From contig NZ_CANMEU010000003.1 of assembly GCF_947497045.1 (NCBI RefSeq), forward strand, positions 62,001 through 126,000: a DNA stretch of 64,000 bases. Direction: 5' to 3'. The first letter of the stretch is position 1. Each line of letters begins with the position of its first letter. The position numbers were made by a program, and so were the translations under genes. The notes under the pieces are model-generated. The model saw only the letters and a program-made list of their open reading frames with translations. It was not told the origin of the DNA and made no database searches. The DNA comes from an uncultured Tateyamaria sp. Lineage in GTDB: Bacteria > Pseudomonadota > Alphaproteobacteria > Rhodobacterales > Rhodobacteraceae. Below, piece by piece: positions 8,804-18,760 of the stretch.

Positions 8804-8993
8804 ATATGTGGTCTCTGCTCAGGTCTGTGACGGGCCTCTGATCGGGCCGCTTGAGGGACCATACCGGGCAGAGCGCCGTCTGCATAGCCCTCGGCGCACA
8901 GCACGGTCAGGCACACGAAAAGATGCGTGATGTCGCGCCGTCGTGACAGCGATGTCGCAAAAGGGGCTGGCGGGGCCAATTCGGGGCGGGTAG

Positions 8994-9352
<359 letters not shown>

Positions 9353-9353
<1 letters not shown>

Positions 9354-10081
9354 TGCCGCACGGGCTGTTGCGCGCCCTTCGCGCCGCGCGGGCCGCTGCA
9401 TGTATATGGGTTGCGGGCGTCGGCATGGTTCAGGCCCAAGAGATCGCCAAGGCCCGCTTTACCGACCCGACCGAGCGCTATGGCCATGCGATCCTTGGCG
9501 ATGCCATCGAATGGGGCGGGCTGGAAATCACGCTCGTCGATGGGACAACCCACCTGTTCACCCTGCCGCAAGATCACGTGTTCGAAGACGTGACTCCGCG
9601 CCTTGCCGATCTGGACGGGGATGGCCGCCCCGAAGTGATGGTGGTCGAAACCGATGTGACCAGAGGTGGTGCATTTGCCATCTACGGATCCATGGGCAAA
9701 ATCACCGAAACCCCCCATATCGGCACCCGCAACCGCTGGCTGGCCCCGCTTGGTGCGGCCGATATCGACGGAGACGGGATCACCGAGATCGCCTATATCG
9801 ACCGCCCCCACCTCGCCAAAACGCTGCGGATCTGGCGGTATGAAAACGGCAACCTCACACAGGTTGCAGATCTTGCGGGGTTCACGAACCACAGAATAGG
9901 CGAAGCGGACATCGCAGGAGGCATCCGAACCTGCAATGGCAGCCCGGAAATGATTCTCGCCACGGCCAATTGGAGCACACTGGTTGCGCTGCGCTGGACG
10001 GGCAGCACCTTTATGCAAGCCGATCTGGACAACGACACGTCACGCGCCGCCTTCAGCCGGGCAATGACCTGCGCCGACTAA
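9353..10081 (+). CDS. Secreted FG-GAP/VCBS repeat protein
   Basis: The 242-residue product has a signal peptide (arginine-rich start, hydrophobic core, cleavage near VQAQE at residues 26-30). It also has at least two calcium-binding FG-GAP/VCBS repeats, seen as LADLDGDGRPEVMVVETD (near 84) and GAADIDGDGITEIAYIDRP (near 137). These form beta-propeller blades in extracytoplasmic proteins. A conserved Cys pair lies at the C-terminus (RTCNGS and MTCAD). It is translationally coupled to the ferredoxin (TGATG), a curious pairing of a cytoplasmic and an exported protein. Function is unknown. Confidence 0.75.
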
Positions 10082-10084
10082 GCC

Positions 10085-10142
10085 CTTCTTTTGACCCAAA
10101 ATACCGCGGGGGAGGCGCACAGCGCCGGGGGCAGCGCCCCCT
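10085..10142 (+). repeat. Interspersed post-stop repeat, copy A
   Basis: Three bases after the stop of the FG-GAP gene comes CTTCTTTTGACC, then AATACCGCGGGGGAGG, and then a GC-rich inverted repeat (GGGGGC AGC GCCCCC). The same order of elements occurs at 29457, 35547 and 18761, and on the minus strand at 56264-56319, always just downstream of a gene. The terminal stem resembles a terminator without a T tract. Confidence 0.8.
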
Positions 10143-10174
10143 GAAACAAAAGTGTCGCGTCAGCGGCCTCTGGA

Positions 10175-11440
10175 TCACGTGAGCGCGCGCCAGCCGATAT
10201 CGTGACGATAAAACCCACCGGGAAAGTCGATGGCATCGACCATCGCATAGGCGCGCTCGGCCGCTTGGGCCAGGGTCTCACCCCGCGCGGTGACGTTCAG
10301 CACACGGCCCCCTGATGCGGTCACAGCGCCATCTTTCAGTGTCGTGCCTGCATGAAACACCATCGCCTGGCTGGTCTCGGGCATGCGCTCAAGCCCACCG
10401 ATCACGGCCCCTTTGTCATAGGTCCCGGGATAACCATCCGCCGCCATCACAACGCAGAGCGCATGATCATCCGCCCAGTTGACTTGCGCCGTATCAAGAC
10501 GCCCCTCAGCCGCCGCGTGCATCACATCCAAAGCCTGCGCCCCAAGGCGCATCATCAGCACCTGACATTCGGGGTCGCCGAACCGGACGTTGTATTCGAC
10601 CAGCCGGGGCGCGCCGTCCTCGATCATCAGCCCGGCATAAAGCACCCCCTGATAGGGCATGCTCCGTTTGGCCATTTCGGCCATGGTCGGGCGGATGATT
10701 TCCGCCAAGGCGCGCTCGGCAATGGCATCTGTCAACACCGGCGCGGGGGAATAGGCCCCCATGCCGCCCGTATTGGGGCCGGTGTCACCATCACCCACGC
10801 GCTTGTGGTCCTGTGCGGTGCCGATGGGCAGCACATGTTCACCGTCGCAGATCACGAAGAACGAGGCCTCCTCGCCAGCCATGAACTCTTCGATCACGAC
10901 CTCGGCGCCCGCCCCGCCAAAGGCACCGCCGAACATGTCGTCAATCGCGGCATGGGCCTCAGCGACGGTCCCGGCAATGATGACCCCTTTGCCTGCGGCC
11001 AGACCATCGGCCTTGACCACAATCGGCGCGCCGTGTTCGCTGACATAGGCACGGGCCGCAGCCGCATCGGTAAAGTGGCCATAGGCGGCAGTGGGCGCAC
11101 CCGCGGCATCGCAAATCTGCTTGGTAAAGGCCTTGGAGGCCTCAAGCTGCGCGGCGGCCCTTGAGGGGCCAAAGACCAGCACACCCGCATCGCGCAACCG
11201 ATCCGCAACCCCTGCGGCCAAGGGGGCCTCGGGGCCGACAATCACAAAATCAATGGCTTCTTCTTCGACAAACCCGGCGACTGCGCCGCCATCATTGATA
11301 TCCAGATCCGCGCAATCGGCGATGGCATGAATGCCCGCGTTGCCGGGGGCGACCACAAGGCGATCACATTTGGGGTTCTGCAACACGGCCCAGGCCAAGG
11401 CATGCTCACGTCCACCGCTCCCCAGGATCAGGATATTCAT
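10175..11440 (-). CDS. purD: Phosphoribosylamine–glycine ligase (GARS)
   Basis: The 421-residue enzyme joins phosphoribosylamine and glycine with ATP in step 2 of purine synthesis. It has the N-terminal Rossmann-like [17 protein letters not shown], the ATP-grasp segment [15 protein letters not shown], the loop [21 protein letters not shown] (trimmed here to its core, near residue 212), and the metal site [11 protein letters not shown]. Length is standard. The start at 11440 is set by AAGGAGG nine bases upstream and by the family start. It is divergent from xseA, with 72 bases between the starts. Confidence 0.96.
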   Translation of the reverse strand: MNILILGSGGREHALAWAVLQNPKCDRLVVAPGNAGIHAIADCADLDINDGGAVAGFVEEEAIDFVIVGPEAPLAAGVADRLRDAGVLVFGPSRAAAQLEASKAFTKQICDAAGAPTAAYGHFTDAAAARAYVSEHGAPIVVKADGLAAGKGVIIAGTVAEAHAAIDDMFGGAFGGAGAEVVIEEFMAGEEASFFVICDGEHVLPIGTAQDHKRVGDGDTGPNTGGMGAYSPAPVLTDAIAERALAEIIRPTMAEMAKRSMPYQGVLYAGLMIEDGAPRLVEYNVRFGDPECQVLMMRLGAQALDVMHAAAEGRLDTAQVNWADDHALCVVMAADGYPGTYDKGAVIGGLERMPETSQAMVFHAGTTLKDGAVTASGGRVLNVTARGETLAQAAERAYAMVDAIDFPGGFYRHDIGWRALT

Positions 11441-11512
11441 TGCGTGCGCCTCCTTGGCCTTTGTTGGTGCGCGTTCTAAGCTGGGCGGCACCCCTGCACA
11501 AGGACTTGGCTG

Positions 11513-13051
11513 ATGGACCTGCTTGACGATCCTATTCCCGGCTCGAACACACCCGAATTTTCGGTCTCCGAGATCGCGGGCAAAGTCAAAAAGCTGATCG
11601 AGGGCGAATTGGGCTGGGTGCGGATCAAGGGCGAAGTTGGCCGGGTCGTGCTGGCGCGCTCGGGTCACCTGTATTTTGACCTCAAGGATGACCGCAATGT
11701 GCTGTCATGTATGACCTGGAAAGGGCAGGTGGGTGATCTGGGCACCATGCCCGAAGAGGGGATGGAGGTGGTTGCCGAAGGGCGCATGACCGCCTCGGGG
11801 TTCCAATCCAAATTCTCGCTGAATGCGCAACGGATTGCCATTGCGGGTGAAGGCGCGTTGATGGCGCTGCTGGAAAAACGCAAGAAGGCGCTGGCCGCCG
11901 AAGGGCTGTTTGATGAGGGCCGCAAGCAGCCGCTGCCCTATCTGCCGGACGTGATCGGGGTTGTGACCTCGCTGCAGGGGGCGGTGATCCGCGATATTCT
12001 GCACCGGCTGCGCGACCGCTTTGCGCGCAAGGTGCTGATCTGGCCCGTCGCCGTCCAAGGTGCGGCCTGTGCGTCCGAAGTGGCCCGCGCCATTGCGGGG
12101 TTCAATGCGCTGACGCCGGGCGGCTCAATGCCGCGCCCGGACCTTTTGATTGTGGCGCGCGGGGGCGGATCGGTCGAGGATCTGTGGGGGTTCAATGAGG
12201 AGGTGGTCGCGCGCGCCGCCGCCGCCTCAGACATTCCCTTGATCTCGGCCGTGGGGCACGAGACGGACACCACGCTGATTGATTTCGTGTCGGACAGGCG
12301 CGCGCCTACCCCCACGGCTGCGGCGGAAATGGCCGTGCCCGTGCGGCTTGAGCTTGCGGCATGGCTGGACGGGGTCGGCGCACGCATGTCCGGCGCGCTC
12401 AGCACAGGTTTGCAGCGCCGCGACCAACGGCTGCGCGACATGGCGCGGGCTTTGCCACGGGTGGATGCGCTGCTGGATGGGCCACGCCAAAGGCTGGACC
12501 GGGCAGGCGACAAACTTGGCCCCGCACTGATTGCCGGGGTCCAGCGGCGGCGGGTGAAACTGGCGGATACGGCAGGGGCGCTGCGCCCGTCTGGATTGCG
12601 GCGCACGCTTGAGACCGAACAGCGCCGCGTTGAGGAGCGCAGCAATCGTCTGGCCCCGGCTTTGCAGCGCGCCATTGATGCAAAACGTGGCGCTCTGGCG
12701 GATCGTATCGCCCGTATGCGGCCCGACGCGCTGGTACAGGATCAAGCGCGCAAAGCTCAAGCCCTGGCACAGCTGAGCGCGCGGTTGTCCGCCGCCGGAA
12801 CGCGGCAGACCCAAACCTGGCGGATCCGCATTGAAACGCTGGATCGGCTGCGCGAAACGCTCAGCTACAAGGCGACGCTGGCGCGCGGCTATGCGGTGGT
12901 GCGCGGCGGTGGTGAGATCGTGACCACGAAGGTGGCTGCGGAAGCGGCCAGCGGGCTCGAGATCGAATTTGCAGATGGGCGGTTGAAATTGGGAGGCGGC
13001 GCGGCGCGCAAGACCAAAGCCAAGCCACCTGAACAAGGCTCATTATTTTAA
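11513..13051 (+). CDS. xseA: Exodeoxyribonuclease VII large subunit
   Basis: The 512-residue product has the N-terminal OB-fold (SVSEIAGKVKKLIEGELGWV, near 20-39), then the XseA catalytic core with IGVVTSLQGAVIRDILHRL, VARGGGSVEDLWGFNEE and SAVGHETDTTLIDFVSDRRAPTPTAAAE. A long coiled-coil region rich in Arg, Ala and Leu follows, and a C-terminal ATLARGYAVV segment. With XseB it degrades single-stranded DNA in both directions. It is slightly longer than E. coli XseA (456) because of the coiled coil. xseB is not in the window. The gene is followed by a paired palindromic repeat at 13056-13117. Confidence 0.95.
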   Translation: MDLLDDPIPGSNTPEFSVSEIAGKVKKLIEGELGWVRIKGEVGRVVLARSGHLYFDLKDDRNVLSCMTWKGQVGDLGTMPEEGMEVVAEGRMTASGFQSKFSLNAQRIAIAGEGALMALLEKRKKALAAEGLFDEGRKQPLPYLPDVIGVVTSLQGAVIRDILHRLRDRFARKVLIWPVAVQGAACASEVARAIAGFNALTPGGSMPRPDLLIVARGGGSVEDLWGFNEEVVARAAAASDIPLISAVGHETDTTLIDFVSDRRAPTPTAAAEMAVPVRLELAAWLDGVGARMSGALSTGLQRRDQRLRDMARALPRVDALLDGPRQRLDRAGDKLGPALIAGVQRRRVKLADTAGALRPSGLRRTLETEQRRVEERSNRLAPALQRAIDAKRGALADRIARMRPDALVQDQARKAQALAQLSARLSAAGTRQTQTWRIRIETLDRLRETLSYKATLARGYAVVRGGGEIVTTKVAAEAASGLEIEFADGRLKLGGGAARKTKAKPPEQGSLF

Positions 13052-13055
13052 AAAA

Positions 13056-13117
13056 GGGCGGACGACATGTCCGCCTTACATGCGGTGGGTCGGCGTAAGG
13101 CGGAGGTGTCCTCCGCC
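13056..13117. repeat. Paired hairpin–TTAC repeat, copy 1
   Basis: Two hairpins face each other: GGCGGAC/GTCCGCC (13057-13075) followed by TTAC, then 15 bases, then GTAA followed by GGCGGAGG/CCTCCGCC (13095-13117). The TTAC and GTAA make the pair an inverted repeat. The first hairpin lies 6 bases after xseA and may terminate transcription. The same plan recurs at 54694-54762 and as a single unit at 25533-25555. Confidence 0.75.
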
Positions 13118-13131
13118 CCGCAACAGTCCGA

Positions 13132-13527
13132 TCAAACGCCGACTTTGGGGCCCAGACACACCAGATCCTGACCCACATCCTGCGCCTCATAAAGCGCGGT
13201 GCTGGCGGGATCATTCTCAAACGTCGCAATCAGCCCACCGGGCGAGCGTTCAAAGGTCCAGCATTGCGGATCACTGCGATCTTCATAGATAAAACAGATG
13301 TTTGGCCCTTCGTTGTACCAATATCCATCCTTGCATTCCCCATCGAGGAAGGACCACGTCACCCGTCGGTTTTCGCGATATATTTCGGCGCCATAGGCAT
13401 CGCCGTCCCGGCCATAAAACAGCGTCTTTCCGGCAACATAGGCTTCGAATTCGGCGGCGGTCATCGGCTCGGCGGCGGCGGATGTGCACAGGCACGCGAA
13501 ACTGAAGGCAAGGGCGCGGTATATCAT
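13132..13527 (-). CDS. Secreted protein of unknown function
   Basis: The 131-residue product has a clear signal peptide (MIYRALAFSFACLCTSAAA, cleavage near residue 19-20) and a mature domain of about 110 residues. Four cysteines (in GECKD, NICFI, QCWTF and LVCLG) could form two disulfides in the periplasm. Aromatic-rich motifs GYWYNEG and ICFIYE resemble other short roseobacter periplasmic proteins, but I cannot name the family. I chose the ATG at 13527 because it starts the signal peptide; the longer frame adds eleven unconvincing residues. It sits only 4 bases after the alkB-like gene, so the two are probably cotranscribed. Confidence 0.65.
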   Translation of the reverse strand: MIYRALAFSFACLCTSAAAEPMTAAEFEAYVAGKTLFYGRDGDAYGAEIYRENRRVTWSFLDGECKDGYWYNEGPNICFIYEDRSDPQCWTFERSPGGLIATFENDPASTALYEAQDVGQDLVCLGPKVGV

Positions 13528-13531
13528 CGCC

Positions 13532-14590
13532 TCAGTGTGCCAGAGTGCTTTGGGCGACACCAGCAGCGACGCCGGGCGCAGGCATCACTTCGCCGTCAGT
13601 GCGCGACACAGCCCACGCGTCGACCCGGGCATCCATCAGCCGACGCCACAGCGGTGGGACCAGCGCAATCACGGCCATCACTGGCAGCGAATGTGGCAAC
13701 ACGGGCATGGTGGTGGGGTCCAGATCAAGCTGGGGAAAGGCGCGTGCCGGGCGCGTGTGGTGGGCCGAGTGGCGCGGGGCGTTCAGCATCATCGCCGATG
13801 AATACCAATGTGGTGCGTTCCACGAATGCGCCGGGCCCATGGGCGCGTGCTTGCCCGAGGCTAGAACCGCCCGTTGCAATCCATAATGCTGCACATAATC
13901 GGACAACATCAATTGGGTCTGCGCATAAAGCGCAATGGCGATCAAGCCGACGATGCCGGCACTCCCGCCCAACCAAAAGGCCACCACCACAGTCAGGCAA
14001 GCCCCGGCCACGTAAGCAACGTAGGGCGCGGGATAGCGCGCGCCGCCATGACGCTGACGTTCCGCGCGCAATCCCGCGCGAAAACTGCCCGCCCAGGTGT
14101 GCGGCAGATAGGCCCAGAACCCGCGCCCCTTGGGGGCCGTTGCCGGATCCCGGGGTGTGGCGGCATGCACGTGATGCACAAGGCGGTGCGCGCTGGTGTG
14201 ATGCCCGAACAGCACCGAGATGTAATTGGCCGCCCCCAATCGAAATGCCCACCGATCCGCGCGATGGATCAGCTCATGCGCGTTCGAGTTGGAAATCTGT
14301 CCGAAATAGAGGCCACAGCCGATGACAATCAGCACTTTGTCCAGTGTCGGGAGTGGCCCGCCCATCGCCCAAACCGCCAGACCAAGCAGGATGAAATGCA
14401 CGACCCCCAAGGCCTCGGACAGGCGGTGCCCGGTAAGCGCGCTTGGCGTCCCCGCACGGCTCACCTTGTCCAGAAAGAACACTACGACGGTAATCGCCAG
14501 AATGCCCAACATCGCCCAAACGCCACCGAGGACGCAGGCAAGCCCCAAAAGCAGTGCAGGCAACAGCGTGGCAATCGCAAACGGCAACAT
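13532..14590 (-). CDS. alkB: AlkB-like integral membrane alkane monooxygenase
   Basis: The 352-residue membrane protein has five or six hydrophobic segments and the di-iron histidine boxes of AlkB-type hydroxylases: NSNAHELIHR (near 104), HRLVHHVHAATPRDPATAPKG (near 136, corresponding to the second box), the AlkB signature DYVQHYGLQR (near 232), and PRHSAHHTRP (near 273). AlkB hydroxylates terminal carbons of alkanes using electrons from a rubredoxin or ferredoxin. No rubredoxin gene is adjacent; an adrenodoxin-type ferredoxin lies 5 kb away. The substrate is inferred from the family only. It heads a two-gene minus-strand unit. Confidence 0.82.
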   Translation of the reverse strand: MLPFAIATLLPALLLGLACVLGGVWAMLGILAITVVVFFLDKVSRAGTPSALTGHRLSEALGVVHFILLGLAVWAMGGPLPTLDKVLIVIGCGLYFGQISNSNAHELIHRADRWAFRLGAANYISVLFGHHTSAHRLVHHVHAATPRDPATAPKGRGFWAYLPHTWAGSFRAGLRAERQRHGGARYPAPYVAYVAGACLTVVVAFWLGGSAGIVGLIAIALYAQTQLMLSDYVQHYGLQRAVLASGKHAPMGPAHSWNAPHWYSSAMMLNAPRHSAHHTRPARAFPQLDLDPTTMPVLPHSLPVMAVIALVPPLWRRLMDARVDAWAVSRTDGEVMPAPGVAAGVAQSTLAH

Positions 14591-14818
14591 GAAACAGAAT
14601 CACTCCATCCTCGGCGTGCGATCCTTATCACACACCGTTTGATGCCACCTTACCCCGATCACTGGGGCGGTGATGGGGCCGATTGGCGGCGCGGTGATGT
14701 TTATCGGCGCGGTATTTGCACGCTGACGGGTCGCTTTTGGGCTGATCCGCTGTGGCCCGCGCTGATAGTCTCGCCCCGAACGCGCCAGCGGCGCAACATC
14801 GGGCAGGGAGTGTGCGCA

Positions 14819-16513
14819 ATGGCGCTGGATCACGGCAAGCAGGGCAAGGGTGTCTGGAAATCCGGCAAGGGCAAGGGCCGGGTGCGGCCCAAGGGGCGCG
14901 CGCTTGAGGATCAGGCATGGGACGAGGTGCGCGCCCTGCTTGGGGATCAGCCTCGCCGCGCGGACCTGCTGATCGAATTTCTGCATCTGATCCAGGATCA
15001 CTATGGCCATCTGTCAGCGGCTCACCTGCGTGCGCTCGCCGAAGAAATGCGGATGAGCATGGTCCAAGTCTATGAGGTTGCCACGTTTTACGCCCACTTC
15101 GATGTGGTCAAGGAGGACGAGGTACCGCCCCCTGCGCTGACCATCCGTGTCTGCGATTCCCTAAGCTGTGAGTTGGCCGGGGCACAGGCGTTGAAAGCCG
15201 CACTTGAGGATGGATTGGACCCATCAAAGGTCCGCGTTTTGCGCGCGCCCTGCATGGGGCGCTGTGACACCGCGCCGGTGCTGGAACTGGGGCATCACCA
15301 CATCGACCACGCCACGCCGGAAAAGGTGGATCAGGCCATCGCCAGCGGCCACACCCATGCCGATATTCCCGACTATGAGACCTTGGCGACCTATACAGAG
15401 CAAGGCGGCTACGCGACCCTCAAGGACTTGCGCGCCAATGGCGATTGGCAGGACGTGCAGGCCAGGATCAAGGACAGCGGCCTGCGTGGCCTTGGTGGTG
15501 CGGGCTTTCCATCAGGCACCAAATGGGGCTTTGTGCGGGCCAACCCCGGCCCCCGTTATCTGGCCGTCAACGGCGATGAGGGTGAGCCGGGCACCTTCAA
15601 GGATCGTTACTATCTCGAACGCACGCCGCACCTGTTTCTTGAGGGGATGCTGATTGCCGCATGGGCGGTCGAGGCGGACACCGCCTTTATCTACATGCGT
15701 GACGAATACCCTGCCGTGCTCGAAATTCTGGCGCGTGAAATCAAGGCGCTGGAAGAGGCGGGGATCGTTACGCCCGGCTATATCGACCTGCGCCGTGGCG
15801 CGGGGGCGTATATCTGCGGCGAAGAATCCGCGATGATTGAAAGCATCGAGGGCAAGCGCGGCATGCCCCGCCATCGCCCCCCCTACGTCGCGCAGGTCGG
15901 GATCTTTGGCCAACCTACGCTGGTGCACAATGTCGAAACCCTGCACTGGATCGCGCGCATCTGTCGGGAAGGACCCGAAGTGCTGAACAGTACCGAAAAG
16001 AACGGGCGCACCGGCCTGCGCAGCTATTCGGTGTCGGGGCGCGTGGCGCAGCCGGGGGTCTACCTGCTGCCTGCGGGCTCGACCATCACCGACATCATCG
16101 ACGCCGCCGGAGGCATGGCGGAGGGCCACGTCTTCAAGGCCTATCAGCCGGGCGGGCCGTCTTCGGGGCTGCTGCCGGCGTCAATGCACGACATTCCGCT
16201 GGATTTTGACACGTTGCAACCACACGGCACGTTCATCGGGTCGGCAGCCGTGGTTGTGCTGAGCGATCAGGACCGCGCGCGCGATGCGGCCCTCAACATG
16301 CTGAAATTCTTTGAAGATGAAAGCTGTGGCCAATGCACGCCCTGCCGGGTGGGCTGCGAAAAGGCGGTCAAGCTGATGCAGGCCGACACTTGGGACCAAG
16401 GGCTTCTCGGAGAACTATGCACAGCCATGACCGACGCGTCGATCTGTGGTCTGGGGCAGGCGGCCCCGAACCCAATCAAGCTGGTGATGAAACACTTTGC
16501 GGACGAGGTCTAG
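14819..16513 (+). CDS. Fused NuoE/NuoF-type NADH-binding diaphorase (FdsG–FdsB-like)
   Basis: The 564-residue protein joins two modules. Residues 1-160 are NuoE-like, with [2Fe-2S] ligands Cys112, Cys117, Cys145 and Cys149. Residues about 200-564 are NuoF-like, with the FMN/NADH segments LRGLGGAGFPSGTKW, NGDEGEPGTFKDR and GAYICGEESAMIESIEG, plus [4Fe-4S] ligands Cys503, Cys506, Cys509 and Cys543. The same activities are separate FdsG and FdsB in Rhodobacter capsulatus NAD-dependent formate dehydrogenase. In roseobacters the fusion usually precedes the alpha subunit, but here the next gene is a convergent lytic transglycosylase sharing a CTAG stop. The ATG at 14819 is inferred from the family; the frame stays open upstream. 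Confidence 0.85.
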   Translation: MALDHGKQGKGVWKSGKGKGRVRPKGRALEDQAWDEVRALLGDQPRRADLLIEFLHLIQDHYGHLSAAHLRALAEEMRMSMVQVYEVATFYAHFDVVKEDEVPPPALTIRVCDSLSCELAGAQALKAALEDGLDPSKVRVLRAPCMGRCDTAPVLELGHHHIDHATPEKVDQAIASGHTHADIPDYETLATYTEQGGYATLKDLRANGDWQDVQARIKDSGLRGLGGAGFPSGTKWGFVRANPGPRYLAVNGDEGEPGTFKDRYYLERTPHLFLEGMLIAAWAVEADTAFIYMRDEYPAVLEILAREIKALEEAGIVTPGYIDLRRGAGAYICGEESAMIESIEGKRGMPRHRPPYVAQVGIFGQPTLVHNVETLHWIARICREGPEVLNSTEKNGRTGLRSYSVSGRVAQPGVYLLPAGSTITDIIDAAGGMAEGHVFKAYQPGGPSSGLLPASMHDIPLDFDTLQPHGTFIGSAAVVVLSDQDRARDAALNMLKFFEDESCGQCTPCRVGCEKAVKLMQADTWDQGLLGELCTAMTDASICGLGQAAPNPIKLVMKHFADEV

Positions 16514-17412
16514 CGCGGGTTGCGATAGACCCGGCAGATACAGCCCGCCCGTGCCAGGGCGCGACACAACTGGCTGGCGTCGCCCCTGTTCGGGCGGCTG
16601 ATCCGGGCCATCAAATAGGGACGTTGCCCGCGAATGCGCGATGGGACCGGGATGTAATCCACCGTTTCCCCCGACACCACCGTGCTGCACGCCCGCGTCT
16701 GACGCTCAAAGCTGCTGCGGGCCGCGCGGGCGGTTGAACCATAACCAAGCTGCACGCCCCATGTTTTCCACTGCGGTGGCGGCGGGCCAAGACGGCTCAC
16801 CCGTCGATTTGCAGCCATGGCAAGGCAGGCGGCCAAAAACGGCTTGGCCCCGTCCAGCCGGAAATCGGGGCTCTTGGGGGGATCGTCGCGCCACTGCTCG
16901 GCTGTGTGGCCAGTAATGATGCGCACGTAATCGATGGTTTCGCGGGCGAGAGGGCCTCCGTTCACAAACCCGTCCGCGCGCGCCTCTCCTCCGTTATAAG
17001 CCACTGCTGCCAGACCGGGATTGCCATAGCGGCGTTGCAATTCACCAAGATAATGGGCGGACCGCTCAATCGCCTCGGCCGGGTTATAGCTGTCGCGCAA
17101 ACCGCGCAGGTCCGCCGTTCCGGGCATGAACTGCGCAATACCGCGCGCACCCGCGGGGCTAAGCGCAAATGGATCAAACCGGCTTTCCTGCCACAAAAGC
17201 CGCGCGAAAAACCCAGGATTCAGCATGTAACGGCGGCTGGCCCCCTGGATGTGCTGGCAGATGTCAAAGGTCGCGTGAGCGGGGCGAATGCAGGCGCGCG
17301 GACCGATGGCGCCGGTCGAACACATTGTCCCCGGTTCGGCTGCACTGGCTGGCGCAGGCAGGGCCATGGCCACGACCCAAAGGCAGGCTGCCCAAAATCC
17401 GTCCCTTTTCAT
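16510..17412 (-). CDS. Lytic transglycosylase (SLT domain)
   Basis: The 300-residue exported protein has a signal peptide ending near APASAAEP (residue 25). Its Slt-type catalytic domain includes LLWQESRFDPFALSPAGARG (near 72, with the catalytic glutamate in QES), GIAQFMPGTA and VAYNGGEARA. Such enzymes cleave the glycan strand and form 1,6-anhydro ends. The C-terminal 120 residues are Cys- and Arg-containing and outside the catalytic core. It shares the tetranucleotide CTAG (16510-16513) with the diaphorase stop and is divergent from ftsY. Confidence 0.85.
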   Translation of the reverse strand: MKRDGFWAACLWVVAMALPAPASAAEPGTMCSTGAIGPRACIRPAHATFDICQHIQGASRRYMLNPGFFARLLWQESRFDPFALSPAGARGIAQFMPGTADLRGLRDSYNPAEAIERSAHYLGELQRRYGNPGLAAVAYNGGEARADGFVNGGPLARETIDYVRIITGHTAEQWRDDPPKSPDFRLDGAKPFLAACLAMAANRRVSRLGPPPPQWKTWGVQLGYGSTARAARSSFERQTRACSTVVSGETVDYIPVPSRIRGQRPYLMARISRPNRGDASQLCRALARAGCICRVYRNPR

Positions 17413-17473
17413 GTCGCAGCGCCCGTATTAGGTCAGGTCAAGGAATTCTCGCACGTGCAAGTATCGGAGCATC

Positions 17474-18754
17474 ATGGCATTTTTCAAGAAACTCAAGGAC
17501 AAACTGTTCAAATCGTCGTCCAAACTGGATGAGGGGCTTGAGGCGATTGTCGAAGATGGGGGTGTGACCGAAGCCGCCGCACCCCTTGCCGAACCTGTGA
17601 TGGACGTCGATGCGCCCGTCTCGCATGTGGCCGAACCTGAGGTCAACAGCTCCGAAGAACCGGTGAAGCCCGCCGAGCCAGAGGTGGACACCCCCGACCC
17701 AACCCCGGTCGATGTGGAAATGGAACAACCCGCTGCCGCCGCATTCGATGTGCCCGAGGCAGTCGATCCTGAACCTGCCCCGATGCCAGCCGTTAATCCG
17801 ACCCCCGCGCCGGAGCCGTTGCCATCGCTGAGCGAACCCACACCGACCGCACCCGAACCTCAAAAACGCGGTATCCTTGGTCGCCTGCTCAAGCGTGATA
17901 CCAGCACCCCTGTCCTGCGCCGCACCCTTGACGACGACATGCTCGAACAGCTCGAAGAGTTGCTGATCGCCGCTGACATGGGCGTGGACACGGCCCTGCG
18001 GGTGACGGCCAACATGGCCGAAGGGCGGATGGGGCGCAAACTCTCGGTGCCCGAGATCAAGGACCTCATGGCCCGCGAAATCGCGCGGATCATGGAACCC
18101 GTGGCCAAGCCCATGCCGCTTTACCCGCAAACCCCGCAAGTGGTGCTGGTGGTCGGCGTGAACGGGTCAGGCAAGACCACAACCATCGGCAAACTCGCCA
18201 GCCAGTTCCGTGCCGCAGGCAAGTCGGTGGTGATCGCAGCCGGCGATACGTTCCGCGCCGCCGCCGTCGAACAGTTGCAAGTCTGGGGCGAACGGGCCGG
18301 GGTGCCGGTGCTGACCGCGCCCGAAGGGTCCGACCCCGCCAGCCTCGCCTTCGAGGCGATGACAAAAGCGCAGGAAACAGGGGCCGACCTGCTGATGATC
18401 GACACCGCGGGGCGGCTCCAGAATCGGGGTGACCTGATGGAGGAACTGGCCAAGATCGTGCGCGTCATCCGCAAGAAAGACGAAACAGCCCCGCACAACA
18501 CGCTGCTGGTGCTGGACGCGACAACGGGCCAAAACGCGCTCAACCAGGTCAAGGTCTTCCAGGAGGTCTCGGACGTGTCGGGACTCGTGATGACAAAACT
18601 CGACGGCACCGCCAAAGGCGGGGTGCTGGTCGCGCTGGCCGACAAATTCGGGCTGCCGATCCACGCCATCGGGGTGGGAGAACAAATCGACGACCTGCAA
18701 GCCTTCGATCCCGAAGACTTCGCCGCCGCGCTGACCGGTCTCGACGTCGAATGA
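17474..18754 (+). CDS. ftsY: Signal recognition particle receptor FtsY
   Basis: The 426-residue GTPase docks SRP–ribosome complexes at the membrane. The N-terminal about 125 residues are acidic and Pro/Ala-rich (the A domain). They are followed by the helical N domain and the G domain with GVNGSGKTTTIGKLA (P-loop, near 228), DTFRAAAVEQL, DTAGRLQNRGDLMEEL, TKLDGTAKGG and GVGEQIDDLQAF. Length is as expected for alphaproteobacteria. It opens a plus-strand run with an EamA transporter and ispZ, separated from them by repeat copy C just after the stop. Confidence 0.97.
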   Translation: MAFFKKLKDKLFKSSSKLDEGLEAIVEDGGVTEAAAPLAEPVMDVDAPVSHVAEPEVNSSEEPVKPAEPEVDTPDPTPVDVEMEQPAAAAFDVPEAVDPEPAPMPAVNPTPAPEPLPSLSEPTPTAPEPQKRGILGRLLKRDTSTPVLRRTLDDDMLEQLEELLIAADMGVDTALRVTANMAEGRMGRKLSVPEIKDLMAREIARIMEPVAKPMPLYPQTPQVVLVVGVNGSGKTTTIGKLASQFRAAGKSVVIAAGDTFRAAAVEQLQVWGERAGVPVLTAPEGSDPASLAFEAMTKAQETGADLLMIDTAGRLQNRGDLMEELAKIVRVIRKKDETAPHNTLLVLDATTGQNALNQVKVFQEVSDVSGLVMTKLDGTAKGGVLVALADKFGLPIHAIGVGEQIDDLQAFDPEDFAAALTGLDVE

Positions 18755-18760
18755 TTCTAC

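Noticed and set aside
13874-14818. In-frame upstream extension of the diaphorase to 879 residues
   Set aside because: The extra part overlaps the alkB-like gene antisense and has no NuoE-like sequence; the family start is the ATG at 14819.
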